Notes: generated from the sequence alone by a model not told the origin. Counted from the stretch's first letter, positions 11,447-23,563 are shown. The stretch: 64,000 bases of DNA from Symbiodinium natans (GCA_905221605.1 CAJNDS010002163.1:375001-439000); one strand, 5' to 3'. Made by a program: numbers and translations.

Positions 11447-14400
11447 ATGATGGAGTGCGATCCCTCTTCGGCCTTCTTTGGGTTCGGTACCCGGCTCTGG
11501 GTCTTTTGGGGTTTGGGTTTGGGGGGTTGGGGTCTACGTAGGGTTTGAGGCTTGGGGTTTCGGGTTTAGGGTTTAGGGTTTAGGGGGCATGCCATGAAAC
11601 AAACTGCGTACAGGCGCCAGCCTGCGTAGGCACACAACGGCTAGGCACTGCGCAGGCATTTCTGTGAGCGTTCCGCGGCTTGTAGAAGTGTTTGCCCTTT
11701 TTGGTATGTTTTTGGGTGCCTCCTTCCATAAGAGCAGCATATTGAGTTGACCCCTAAATGGTACCTTAAACCCTGGGCCCTCATCCCTATATGAATAAAT
11801 AAATAGATAAATAAATAAATAAATGATATATATATATATATATATGTGTATATATATATGTAGATAGCCCTCTGCCGCCCACAGACATTTAAACCATTTA
11901 AGTTTCATAGTGCCACCCGAGTAGGTCGTGGCAACCCTCAAAGCTTTCCGCCTTGTCATCCTGAAGGGTGTGAGTGTAGCTTGCGGTTAAGCCTCCTCGC
12001 GATGAACGAGAATGTATGGCCGAGTTGAACCTTTTTTCGCGATGGAATGCTTTGAAGGTGTATGCGAAAGACCTTCTAAGAACCTGCAAACCTTGAACTT
12101 CAAGATGACATCTGAGAGGTAGGCACCTAGCTTCTGGTCATGGGTGCTTCTCGCTGTGCTTTCTGACAAGGGCACCTTCACTGTGAACTACCTGGCGAGG
12201 GTTCCGAAAAGCAGGCATGAAACCATAGACCCTAACTCCAAAACCCTCAACCCTCAACCCTCACCATCCGCCCACCGTCCGCCCACTGAACCCTAAACCC
12301 TAAACCTCTCGCTGACACAGGTTCTTCGGACAGATGCTAACTGCCACAGGTCATGTGAACCGGAAAGCATGAAGGGAGTGGAGCCCTGAACCCTGAACCC
12401 TGAACCCTGAACCCTGAATCCTGAACCCTGAACCCTGAACCCTGAACCCCAAACCCCAAACCCCAAACCCCAAGCCCCAAACCCCAAACCCTAAACCCTA
12501 AACCTCAAACCCTACACCCTAAACCCTAAGCCCTGAACCCCAGGAACCTTGAACACGCCTGGGATCTTGTGGGGAGGTTCATGGGCGTGACGTCCGCGTT
12601 GGTCTTCGCCAACCTCGGGGCGGTTCCTCGTCTGAGCCGGCCTTCGCACCCCAGGGCTTCTAAAGAAGTTTTAGGTTTTTTGTACTGGATGAACAGGGGT
12701 TTTCAGGGTTTTTAGGTTTTTTTTTTTTTTTTTTTGGGGGGGGGGGGGGGGCGTTTTAGGGTTTTGGGGTTTTGGGGTTTTGGGGTTCAGGGGGCATCAA
12801 GTTTCCGAGCTTGGCCCAGGACATGACTGCTCTTCGATTCTTAGACCTGCGCGCTGTTGCTGCCTTTCAAAGTTTCCTGTAACCCTAAACCCTAAAAGCT
12901 AAAAGAGTGCAGACTGCACTCGTCGGGTTTTGAGGCACCTGTCGCGTGTTCTTCTCACGTGTTCCCTAATTGGGCAGATAGGGTTCGGGCACGGTGAGGA
13001 CGCACACTCCCCGACAGAACTGAAAGTGTGCAGTTTTTTGGGGCTTCTGAACTCAGCAACTACGAAAAGGAGGTGAACTGAAGGGATGCCGTTTAGGGTT
13101 AGGGTTTAGGGTTTAGGGTTTAGGGTTTAGGGTTTAGGGTTTAGGGTTTAGGGTTTAGGGTTTGGGGTTTGGGGTTTGGGTTTAGGGTTTAGGGTTTAGG
13201 GTTTAGGGTTTGGGGTTTAGGGTTTAGGGTTTAGGGTTTAGGGTTTAGGGTTTAGGGTTTAGGGTTTAGGGTGCATGCCAGCTGAGTCCTACACATTTCA
13301 TGGTTCATGGGTTAAGTGTTAAGCAGGGCTTTAGGAAACAACCCCCAGTAATCGAAACCCTAAACCCTAAACCCTAAACCCTAAACCCTAAACCCTAAAC
13401 CCTAAACCCTAAACCCTAAACCCTAAACCCTAAACCCTAAACCCTAAACCCTAAACCCTAAACCCTAAACCCTAAACCCTAACAACCGGAAAAGACAGTG
13501 ATGGGGGGGGGGGGGGGACACCTCCTGGTCATGTCACTTCGACGAAGAGCTCCACCCAAAACCACCCACTTTTTTCTAGGGTTCCTTCCCGGTTACGAGG
13601 GTTTAGGGTTTAGGGTTTAGGGCTTGGAATCGCTGAACCCCAGTCCCCGTGAACTAGGAACCCCACACCCTGCGGAAGAATTACTAAGAGTATTCCGGTC
13701 CGTTTATATTTGTACAATTTGTACCATAAATACCCTCCTGAAAGCCTTTTCGAATTACTAGGCCACTAAAATAATAAACACTCCTGCAAGACCCTGTACA
13801 GTACATGGAGATGTCCCCCGCCCCCTAGAGTAACAGTCCTTAATAGGGATTCGAGTACCCCTAAACCCTAAACCCTTTAAGGATTGTCATTATCAGGGGG
13901 AACTTCCCAACCACACACAGCGAGCTGCCTCCGAGGCCTACGGCACTGCGAAGAGCGGTGTGGGGATCGCCTCTATGGGTGTCACTTGGGCTGAAAAGCC
14001 CTAAAACTCTAAACCCTAACCCTAAACCCTAAACCCTAATAAAACCCCAAACCCTAAACCCTAAACCCTCCGTCCGATTTGGGGCTTACTTGAAGGATGG
14101 GGCACTTCCTGCGTTCATGGCTTTAAAGGGTTTTTTGGGCCGTGGGGGGGCTTAGAGTTCATTGGTTTTATTATTTTGTTTTGGTTGTTTTTTGGGTTTT
14201 GGCGTTTTGGGTTTTTGGGGTTTGAGGGGTTTTGGGGTATTAGGCATTAGGGTAATAGGGCTTTTGGGGTTTGAGGGTTTTAGGGCTGACTTGGAAGATC
14301 ATGGGTAGCGAGGAGCAGGGCCACGACAGCGATAACCGCAGTTATGGCACATCAAGCCGGGCAATTTGACACTTCTTTCATGACCCTTAAGCCAGGGTTT

Positions 14401-16082
14401 ACGGCTTGTCCGTATGTGTGTGTGTGTGTGTGTGTGTTTGTCAGTTTTCAGGCTTTAAGGTGTGAACGATTTGGAGGCGGGGAGAAGGTTGGGGTAGTTC
14501 AGTGTTGTGTTTTGCGGGATTTCTTGCGTAGGTTTGACACATCTTGAACCCCCTAAACACTAATCCCAAAACCCTAAACCCCAAACCCTAAACCCCAAGC
14601 CCAAATTTCCTGATTTCGGGTTGCCGAGCACAACACAGCTGGATTTGGCACGTGGGTTCCTAGAGCTGGCTGCAAGGGTCAGGCAGCTCTGCCTTTCTCT
14701 CTTGAGCCGCCGTGTTATTTGGCCAGGTCTCGACATTACGGTCCCTTTTTTTGGGTATATATCCTCAAGAACCCTAAACCCTAAACCCGAAGCCCTAAAC
14801 CCTAAACCCTAAACCCTGAACATTGGGCCCGCTTCCCAGAAGGGGAGCTTCGAGAAGTGACCATTTGGCGCTATAGACACTACTAGTCGACTACGGAAAT
14901 CACTCTTGGATCGGCTGTCCAGACCTGTGAGTATCAGAAGCATCCTTCGCTGAAGGTTTAGGGTTTAGGGTATTTTTGTTTAGGGTATTTTTGTTTAGGG
15001 TTTAGGGTTTAGGGTTTAGGGTTTACGGTTTAGGGTTTAGGGTTTAGGGTTTAGGGTTTAGGGTTTAGGGTTAGGGTTTAGGGTTTAGGGTTCAGGGCTT
15101 TCGCATGGAAATAGCCGAAGTACAGTCGCCTCAGCAAGGCGAAAACATGCCCCGCGGAAGCTATCTTTCGAGCTGAGGGAGGTCCGCAGAAGGGCTCCGC
15201 GAAAAGGCTCTGCGAAAGGATTGTTTTCATTGAACACGTCATCGTAATTAAGCCGACTAGGGTGCTCTCTTTTGTTGAGGGCAAACCCTAAACCCTAAAC
15301 CCTAAACCCTAAACCCGAAGCCCCAAACCCTAAACCCTAAACCCTAAACCCTAAACCCTAAACCCTAAACCCTAAACCCTAAACCCTAAACCCTAAACCC
15401 TAAACCCTAAACCCTAAACCCTAAACCCTAAACCCTAAACCCTAAACCCTAAACCCTAAACCCTAACCTAAACCCTAAACCCTAAACCCTAAACCCTAAA
15501 CCCTAAACCCTAAACCCTAAACCCTAAACCCTAAACCCTAAACCGTGTCCAGTCCTGGGGGCTGTGGTTTGATATCGCATCGTCAGCAATATACATGTGT
15601 TTGCAAAGCGTATGTGTCAGTTTTCAGACATATGGGGTTTCCGAAATTCGGGGTACCTTACTGGGGTCCTGATAAGGGGATCCCCCTTGTTTGGGGATCT
15701 ATATTGGGGTCCCGTGCTTTCGTGACCCCATATCTACATGCTAAGCCCGACACCCAGAACTCTATTGTCAACTTTTTAAAGCGGAGAGACCAAGGACAGT
15801 TCAGTATCGCCGGGTCGTTTAGGCTTTTAGGTACATTCCAATACTGAGGGGGACCTTGCATCAACGACCAGCAAGGTTTAGGGTTTCATTGAGTTTCATG
15901 AGACCCTAGAGTCCAAGCAGCAAAGTCTCCTGAGGTCATGCGCCCCGACATGATTATGAAGTCCATCATCCCAGTGGCCAGGGCCTTTGCGTATGGTCGG
16001 GAGCCCTTTGTCCCACAGCCGCCGATGCTCTCAAACCAATCACCCCCAAAGCCCTCAAACCCTGGAGCTTTTTTTCCTTTTT

Positions 16083-16151
<69 letters not shown>

Positions 16152-19100
16152 TTCCTTGTTTGGGCGTTCCTAAGGCAAGGGTTGTAGTCTTCTCGGGTGC
16201 ATTAGGGAGACCCTGTTTTGGGACATGCTCCACCTCAATTTTCTCATAATCTATCATAATTTAGATCCGCCATGTAGTTGAAGGTGTGAGTTCTTTAAAT
16301 AGGGGATGTAGGGTTCCTAGGGGGAAAGACTGGACCTGTGAAACCTCAAATTACAGTCCTACTGCCCTGAACCCAGATCCCTGAACCATCACGTGACGAC
16401 CCAGGGTCCATGTTTTGGCGGACCCCTTGGTTTAGGGTTCAGGGTTAGGGTTAAGGGTTTAGGGCTACACCTCATGAGGCTTTCATGAGGCCGACCAACT
16501 GAGTGTCCTTTCCCCTGCTTCGTGTTGTTTTGTTGAGGCGGAGCTAGACCCAAAACCCTAAACCCTAAACCCTAAACCCTAATAGTGGCTTCATGGGTAT
16601 GTCTCAGCTTCTCACTTGTGTAGTGTATATATATATATATATACACTGACCGAAGACGGTTGTTCGAGGTCCCTATCGCTCTCTCTCTCAGTAGGGTCAT
16701 AGGCTTCGAGGGTGCTTAACCAGTTAGGGGCTTTAGTATCCTATAAAGTTAATGCCACCCTCGGCTTACAAGCCTAAAAAACCCCTAAACCCCTCGGCTC
16801 CCACTCCACCCAGAAGGTAGTATGGCAACAAAGCGTAAATCCGAAGCCCCACAAGCCGGATTATAGCCCTAACCCAACCCCCCCCCCCCTCCCCCCAAGC
16901 AACCAAGAACAAACGTTCCCTTTCCCTTCCAGAAAACTAAACTTGAAAGCCCCATGATCCCCTTGCAAGCGAAGCCCTCCAGGTCAGAAACCCTAAACTC
17001 GAACCCCCTCGCCGTGCCCCCCACGTCCCCACCCCCACCCCACCACCCCCCCCCCCACCCCCCCCCCCCGCCCCCCCCCAAACAAAAAAATTAAACCAAG
17101 GGTCGAAGCCTTCTAGGTTCATAACCTTATTTACCCCTAACCCCTAACCTCCCTACCCCCCCCCCCCCCCCCCCCCCCCCGAAGACTCCCAGGTCATAAA
17201 CCCTAAACCTTTAAAACCCTAAACCCCCCCTCCCCCCCCCCTCCCCCGCAAACGAAGACTCCCAGGTCATGGCAGGAGTTTTGGGCATCTACGGCTTGAT
17301 CACCGCAGCCCCCTGGGCTGAATCAGGTTGAGCCCGTCGGTCTAGGCTCACAGAAGGGCTTTAGGGTTGTAGGGCTTTTAGGGCTTTTCTAGGGCCTGAT
17401 TCTAGGGTTTAGTTAAAGGGTTTAGAAAACTGGTTTTATAGGGTTTAGGGTTTAGGGTTTAGCTAGGGCTTAGGGATTATTAAGGGTTTAGGGTTTAGGG
17501 TTTTGGGTTTTGGGTTTTGGGTTTTGGGTATTGGGCACCTCGACTAGCACTAGAAGTCCTAAACACCCTAGATGCCCATGCCGCTTGGGTCTGACGCTTC
17601 CTCTTTTTTCAATCTGGGCCTTGGGTTTAGGGTTTAGGGTTTAGGGTTTAGGGTTTAGGGTTTAGGGTTTAGGGTTTAGGGTTTAGGGTTTAGGGTTTAG
17701 GGTTTCAGCGTAGGTTCTGGGCTAGAACAAGGAAGGTCGTGGCCCTCAACCCTTTGTCATAGAATCTAATCTAGCTGTTGTTTCATCTAACGGTTGGTTG
17801 AAATGTCTGCGGCTTCTTTCAGATGAGAAGTGTCGGTTTTACTGGATGAGGTCATCATCAATGGCAAGATGGATGCTGCAAACTACTCTGCCTACTCTGG
17901 CTACGCGCACTTAGGAGCAGGCGGGATCCGGTGCCCACATGGGCAGGGTAAGAGGGGTGGAGTGAATCCGGACTTGTCGGATCAGGATCCCCTTTTAGAC
18001 AGCAACAGGGCACCTCTAGACTCTGGATATTACAAAAAGGCCGAGGCGTACCCAACACCCCAAACCTAAACCCAGATCCCAATCCGAAGGCCGAACACCC
18101 AAACTCGCAAATCTTCGGCTCGGAACCCTAAACCCCAAACCCTGAGTCCTCAAGATCCGCAAAGTCATAAGACGGCTCCCTCACGCAGGCCTCACCGTTG
18201 GGATGAGCTCGTTAGCTGCTGGCCTTGCCATCGGCACCATGGCTTGGGTTTAGGGTTGTTCGGATGATTGGGTTTTAGGCTTGGGGTTTAGGGCTTAATG
18301 TTGCACTGTCTTTAGTATGGGGCACCCCCCCCCCCCCCCCCCCCCCCCAAACAAATTTGGACCCTCTATAAACGCGTGGCCCGGCGACCCCCCCAAACAA
18401 ATTGGGGGGGGGGGGGGAACCGCCCTCAGGGCCTCAAGCCTTTAGGACCTCAAGGCCTGAAGCTTTCCAGCCTTTAAGATTCCTGGAGCCCAAGGCCCTC
18501 GGGGCCTCAAGCCTTACTGCGTAAGCCCTTAACCCAAAACACAAACCCTCAAAAAAAAATCATCCGAAAAAAACTTGGTATTATAGAGGGTAGCCAGACA
18601 AACTTACTAAAAACAGTCTGACCGGCCCGTGGGCTACCTATCACAAAATTTGTTTGGGGCCTCGTTTCGTAATGAATTTCCATTAGGCTTTACATAGGAT
18701 TGGCCGGGCTTAGATTTCTGGATTCTCCGCGCTCTGGCTCTTTAAGGTTCCTGGAGCCCAAGCCCTCAGGGCTTCAAGCCTTACTGCGAAAGCTCTTAAC
18801 CCAAAACACAAACCCTCAAAAAAAAATCATCCGAAAAAAACTTGGTATTATAGAGGGTAGCCAGACAAACTTACTAAAAACAGTCTGACCGGCCCGTGGG
18901 CTACCTATCACAAAATTTGTTTGGGGCCTCGTTTCGTAATGAATTTCCATTAGGCTTTACATAGGATTGGCCGGGCTTAGATTTCTGGATTCTCCGCGCT
19001 CTGGCTCTTTAAGGTTCCTGGAGCCCAAGCCCTCAGGGCTTCAAGCCTTACTGCGAAAGCTCTTAACCCAAAACACAAGCCCTTAAAAAAAAAAAAAAAA

Positions 19101-21802
19101 CGTCCGGAAAAAACTTGTGATAATAGCGGGTACCCTGAACAAACTCGGTTCGCAGAATAAATTTTCGAAACTTGTGATTATAGACCCTCCTTATACTAAA
19201 AGCAGTCCAACATTAGGGTTTAGGGTTTAGGGTTTGGGGGTATCAAGATCTGAGGAATGTTAGGGTTCAGGGGCTAAGCGGGCCGGTTATGGTGGCAGGG
19301 TTGAGGATTGTCTAGGGCTTAGCAGGGTTTGAAGGCTCATGGTCATGGGATGGTATGTAAATCGGCATGCGTGTACCTTAAATATCATTTACATTCAACT
19401 ACATGCGCCCTACTGAGCTTTTTACCCGAAATAAAGAGACTCGTTTACCTGCAAGCAAGGTGTCAGGTTTCAGGTTTAGTGTGCATGTCTGAGCCGAGTG
19501 TGTGTCGGACGCTGGTTCATAGTGCGCGGTCATGCGCATTATTGCTGTCAGGGTCAGTATGTAGAGGTTTCCCAACATAGGGTGTGCCCCTCATATGCCC
19601 CCCCCCCCCCCCCCCCCCCCCCCGCCACGTTTAAGGTACCCCCCCCCCAAAAAAAAAAAGGAAAAAGAAAAACAAAAGAACAAAAACAAGTATACATGCA
19701 TATATATATATATAATATATGTATATAGTATATATGTATATATATATATATACGAAAGCTGAAAAACTAAGCCCTCAACCCGAAAGCCCCATAATCCCCG
19801 ATCTCAAAACCACTTCGGAAAAGCGCGCACACACACATCGCAAACCCTAGGCCACGCTTCACTGCCTTACTGTGATTTCATCTGCGGCTCCAGGGTCTTG
19901 ACGGGTGTTGAAGTAGGGGTGAAATAGGGGGAGGGTTCCCACAATTTGGGCAACTAATGGGGGGGGGTTCCTAGTTCCTATTCTACCTGTTTGGGGGTAT
20001 GTAAGAGTACCCCTGTTTTGGGAATTCCAGGTTATGGTACTGGCACGACAGATATCAATGGAATCCTATGTTGGAGTACATGAGTGATCAAACAAAGCAG
20101 GGTAGGAGTGTCCAGAACATCCCTTAATTACCCCTCCGCCCCCCCACCCCCCCAACACCCCCCGCCCCCCCACCCCCCCAACACCCCCCGCCCCCCACCC
20201 CGAAAACCTGAACCCTGAACCTTGAACCCCGCCCCGAAACTCTGCACCCCATAGCGCCCGAACCGAAACTCTACGCCCCATGACGCCCCTCCAAGGAATT
20301 GTTGGAGATGCTGGCGTTCGGCTGGGTTCTCAGTGGACGGAGGGCTTCCGCAAACCCCAATTAACCTTCCCCCCAACCACTCCCACTACACGTGGGGGGG
20401 TTTCCCAAAGTTAGGGTTTAGGGTTTAGGGTCTCTAGGGTTTAGGGCCAGTTTAGGGTTTAGGGTTTAGGGTTTAGGGTGTAGCGTGAGGATTAGATTCT
20501 ACTTGGTGTAAATTTAAGGGGTGCCACTCTTTTTGGAACCGCCCATGGGAGCCTTCGGGTGAGCCCGACACCCTGAACCAGACCCGAAACCCTCAACCCT
20601 AACCCCCGACATCTGGGCAGAGGCTACACATACCCAATAGAGAAGGCAAGGAAATTTTGGGTGGTGTCAAAATTATGATCCCCATTTTGGGGTGCCCTAA
20701 ATATTAGGTGCCGTAATTATAATGGGGATCCAAAAAGGGACCATAAATTTAACGCTACGCGACCCCAGCTTCTGCAAGATGGGAGGGGTGTGGGTGTGTG
20801 TGTTGGGGTTTGGGGGCGGGGGAGAGGGTCGGGCGTGGCGGGGTGGGGGGTCGGGTACGTAGGGGTGGGGGGGGGGGGGGCAGCTTGGGTGGGCCCTGTG
20901 GTGGGCTGCGTGTGCTCCGCAACACTTGTCGACTCGGAGGCAAAATAAAGGGGTGCACGGTGCCTGCTTTGTGCCACCTAGACTCCTGCGGCCCGAGGCC
21001 ATTTGGGGGGCGTGTAGGGTGAAGGGTTTAGGGTTTCTCTGTGGCTGGGTGCCCTGTCTTGACCTCATACATTCTACTAATGAAGCAGTTCCTATTAGTG
21101 GCTCTCGGCCCAAGCATACCTCTTGGGGCATATGGACCAGCAGGGTTACAAAGGGAACCACTTGATTGAGACAAGGCATACATAGGTGCCTCTGGGGGCC
21201 CCAGGCGAGATGTTTGGCCTTGAATAGCCTCAGGGAGATCCATTCGCCTCATGCAAGCAGGCCAGGACTCTCAGAATACCTAAACCCAAAACCCAAAACC
21301 CTCAAACCCTAAATCCTGAACCTGAAACCGAAACCCTAAACACTAAGCCCTAAGCCTGCAACCCAGGGCCAACGCTCAGCAGCCGCGCCTTTTCGCCCAA
21401 AGCTCGGATGGGCCTTGTTTACGGTAAAGGGCTTTTAGGATACCGATTCAGGATTATGCATTCTTTCCCTAGGTCAGCTTTCAAGGGACTACAGGAGGGA
21501 CCCTTACAAGGGACCTTAGGGGTTCTTTAGGGGGTTATATAGGGGCCAATTGCTTAGTAGGTAGGTAGGGACAAAAAACTATACAAGGTACATAGGGGTT
21601 ATGCAGGGGAACAAGATTATGATTAAGGGTCCCTTCTAGGGGTCCCTCCTTATACCCCTTAAAAGCTTGTCGATTTTGCTATGGAGTGTAGAGCTGAGGA
21701 GCTGAAGGGCAAAGTCTCTTGAAGGAAGACCTGAACCCCAAGCCCAACCCTATGCGATTACATATATATATATATATATATATATTGTATACTGATTTCA
21801 CA

Positions 21803-21840
<38 letters not shown>

Positions 21841-22739
21841 CATATATATATATATGCATGTTGAATATTCTATGTATATATCATGTTAAATTGGTAATTC
21901 TCTGGATTAGGGTCCCTTTTGCGGTCCTTAATTTAAGGGTGCCGCATTATATAGGGGGCCCAAGAAGGACCCCAATTTAGAGAACGGCCCATGCGCCATA
22001 TGTCATGTTTTGTTACATGATAGTATGTACTTTTGTATAGTACAATAAAGTCAAGTATAGTATATACGTATATATATATATATACAGCAGACCCATCTCC
22101 ACAACCCAGGTGGGCATGATCTTGATCCTCATCTTCGCAGAGGTCCAGGGAAATGTTTTGTTGGAGTCTAGGGAGCTTCCCATTCTTTGCTGTTTGGGTT
22201 CAGGGTTTTGAGAGCCCACAAGCCTAAATCGTACCCTAAACCCTAAACCCGGGCCTCCTGGAGACCTTGCGAAAGCTCTCAACACTCAATTAGGGTTCAG
22301 AGTTTAGAGTTATCGGGTTGAGGGTTTTGGGTTTAGGGTTTAGGGTTTAGGGTTGTTGCGACTTGGAGGAGGGCCGAAGCGCTAGAGAAGCACTTCTGAG
22401 CCCATCGCATGCCATTTGTGCATGACAGGGTTTGCTCTAGACCCTAAACCCTAAACCCCAAACCCCAAACCCCAAACCCTAAACCCCTGAACCCTGAACC
22501 CTGAACCCTGAACCCTGAACCCTAAACCCTAAACCCTAAACCCTAAACCCTAAACCCTAAACCCTAAACCCTAAACCCTAAACCCTAAACCCTAAACCCT
22601 AAACCCTAAACCCTAAACCCAACCTCTGCTAAGATTACCGCAGGCACTGGGCCTCTACGGGCTCATCGTAGGCCTCGTCGTTGCCTCGACGGCGGAGGGC
22701 AAAGGACAGGTCTCGCTCGAAGAGGGGGTTAGGGTTTAG
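11447..22739 (+). CDS. VMA3: V-type H+-ATPase 16-kDa proteolipid, subunit c
   Basis: Subunit c forms the membrane rotor ring of the vacuolar proton pump. Exons: 11447-11481, 12577-12622, 13936-13980, 15935-15976, 17266-17307, 17851-17920, 18189-18233, 20296-20320, 21367-21394, 22110-22142 and 22644-22739. All phases close and give 168 residues (family usually 155-170). Recognised in order: MMECDPSSAFFG, MGVTSALVFANLGA, AYGTAKSGVGIASMG, VMRPDMIMKSIIPV, VMAGVLGIYGLITA, SAYSGYAHLGAG, LAAGLAIG, IVGDAGVR, ANAQQPRLF, VGMILILIFAE and ALGLYGLIVGLVVAS: four membrane helices, with the proton-carrying Glu as residue 137 in ILIFAE. Introns are 268-2062 bp; donors are GT at introns 1, 2, 3 and 10 and GC at introns 4-9; every acceptor is AG|G. 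The start is the first ATG after a TTCCAG acceptor nine bases upstream. The TAG stop lies inside a TTTAGGG motif; a GTCTCG donor at 22710 is an alternative end, so the last nine residues are uncertain. Confidence 0.93.
12370..12540 (-). repeat. CCCTGAA, CCCCAAA and CCCTAAA blocks (V-ATPase intron 1)
   Basis: Three homogeneous sub-blocks of telomere-variant heptamers lie side by side: CCCTGAA (about 12387-12445), CCCCAAA (about 12446-12486) and canonical CCCTAAA. The array ends just before exon 2 of the V-ATPase gene (12577). Confidence 0.95.
13091..13483. repeat. opposed TTTAGGG and CCCTAAA arrays (V-ATPase intron 2)
   Basis: A G-rich TTTAGGG array (13091-13272) and a C-rich CCCTAAA array (13354-13483) face each other across 80 bp of unique sequence. 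Together they form a potential large hairpin in the intron of the pre-mRNA. Confidence 0.95.
13806..13909 (+). mobile_element. inverted-repeat element family D (copy D1) with telomeric insert
   Basis: Matches the elements at 34595-34705 and 55587-55728 through AACAGTCCTTAATAGGGAT and the terminal GGGGGAACTTCCC (elsewhere GGGAGAACATCCC). At the hairpin loop, where the other copies have a C-rich or mixed loop, this copy carries CCCTAAACCCTAAACCC (about 13859-13876). It lies in V-ATPase intron 2, 27 bp upstream of exon 3. Confidence 0.7.
14953..15543. repeat. TTTAGGG array facing a 260-bp CCCTAAA array (V-ATPase intron 3)
   Basis: G-rich units run from 14953 to 15095. After 190 bp of unique DNA, one of the longest nearly pure CCCTAAA arrays of the window runs from 15283 to 15543. 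Confidence 0.97.
15630..15732 (-). mobile_element. inverted-repeat element family B (copy B2)
   Basis: Ends ATATGGGGTTTCCGAAATTC and ...GTGACCCCATAT, in inverted orientation relative to B1. It lies within V-ATPase intron 3. Confidence 0.75.
16070..16149. repeat. poly-T followed by a 57-base poly-G run
   Basis: A T run (about 23 bases) is followed by an uninterrupted run of about 57 G in V-ATPase intron 4. Copy number in such a run is unreliable in any assembly. It creates the spurious glycine and proline homopolymer frames seen here. Further C-rich tracts lie at 16880-17080 and 17157-17180. Confidence 0.95.
18469..19220 (+). repeat. 267/268-bp tandem duplication (V-ATPase intron 7)
   Basis: The unit starting TTCCTGGAGCCCAAG occurs at about 18480, 18748 and 19015. 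The spacing is 268 and 267 bp, with the first two units almost identical along the body (including AAAATCATCCGAAAAAAAC and TTCGTAATGAATTTCCATTA). The third copy is partial and diverged. The duplication is recent and creates duplicate frames but no coding signal. Confidence 0.93.
21493..21655 (+). mobile_element. inverted-repeat element family I (copy I1)
   Basis: Left end AGGAGGGACCCTTACAAGGG, right end AGGGGTCCCTCCT; about 160 bp, in V-ATPase intron 9. Related copies: 23287-23412 and a split copy at 48356-48440 plus 48722-48790. Confidence 0.75.
21760..21860. repeat. (TA)n microsatellite
   Basis: Two long TA runs separated by about 20 bp, in V-ATPase intron 9. They end in an AT-rich stretch that leads into element C1 (21898). 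Confidence 0.9.
21898..21985 (+). mobile_element. inverted-repeat element family C (copy C1)
   Basis: Ends TTCTCTGGATTAGGGTCC and GGACCCCAATTTAGAGAA are inverse repeats of about 18 bp. A second good copy is at 38292-38391 (ubiquitin-like gene intron 3). Weaker relatives are at 20681-20752, 49964-50030 and 50397-50472. Confidence 0.75.
22440..22620 (-). repeat. CCCTAAA array (V-ATPase intron 10)
   Basis: CCCCAAA and CCCTGAA units precede about 17 canonical CCCTAAA units. The array stops 24 bp before the acceptor of the last exon (22644). TTTAGGG units follow the stop codon at 22725-22800. Confidence 0.96.
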
Positions 22740-22815
22740 GGTTTAGGGTTTGGGGTTTAGGGTTTAGGGTTTAGGGTGTAGGGTTTAGGGTTTAGGGTGT
22801 GTATCATGTGTACGC

Positions 22816-23563
22816 GTGCGGGGACTGTGCCTTTTCTTCAGACTCAGGGTTGAACTCCCTATCGCGCGCTCGCACAGCTTAGTAGTCCCACCCACCCCCC
22901 AACCCGAACCATGCCCTTTTCAGGGCTTAGGGCTCTTCTCCCCAAACCCCCAAGCAAGGGGGGCTTTCTTGTGTCTTTCTATTCAAGATTCCTTCACGGG
23001 CCAGGGGGGAGCAGGGGGGGGGTGCTTGAGAAGACTAGGGTGGTGGAAGGGTTGCTACAGCCCAGAAGGAGGGTTTAGGGTTTAGGGTTTAGGGTTTAGG
23101 GTGTAGGGTGTATAGGGTTTAGGGTCACGGGGTTTCAGGAATTCCACGCTAGCAAAATTTTGAAAAGGGGTCCAGGGAGGGGCGTCGGCGGGGGGAGATC
23201 CCAGGCAGGTCCCGGTTTACGGGGTTTAGGGTTTTAGGGGTTTGGGTAGGGTTATGTGTTTAGCATTTGGGCTTTTGTAGGTGACGAAAGGAGGGACCCT
23301 TATAAGGGACATCACGGGGCTACTGCGCGCCTACTGTGATATACGCAAATTTTGTATGGTGTATATCCCTGTGATAGGTAGTAAGATGTAGGGTCACTTC
23401 TAGGGGTATCCCTTAAGCTTAGGGTTGTTTATGCTTTGGCAGGGGGGGGTTGACTTTGGGCGACTGTATAGGATAGGGTTCAGGGTTTGGGGTTTTAGGG
23501 TTTAGGGTTTAGGGTTTTAGGGTTAATCCTACCCCTTACACCCGAAACCTCCTCAAAGAACAG
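22816..23563. other. intergenic stretch without a supported exon
   Basis: Between the V-ATPase stop and the next candidate exon lie TTTAGGG fragments, G-rich tracts and element family I copy 2 (23287-23412, ends GGAGGGACCCTTATAAGGG and TAGGGGTATCCCTTA). Short AG..GT intervals exist near 23030, but no frame is convincing. Confidence 0.5.

Noticed and set aside
14342-14369. AG|TTATGGCACATCAAGCCGG read as YGTSSRAI, a candidate for V-ATPase exon 3
   Set aside because: The phase does not fit the preceding exon, and 13936-13980 encodes the expected AYGTAKSGVGIASMG in the right phase and order.
15886-16257. Proline- and glycine-homopolymer frames on both strands
   Set aside because: Created by the 57-base poly-G run; only the V-ATPase exon at 15935-15976 within this interval is real.
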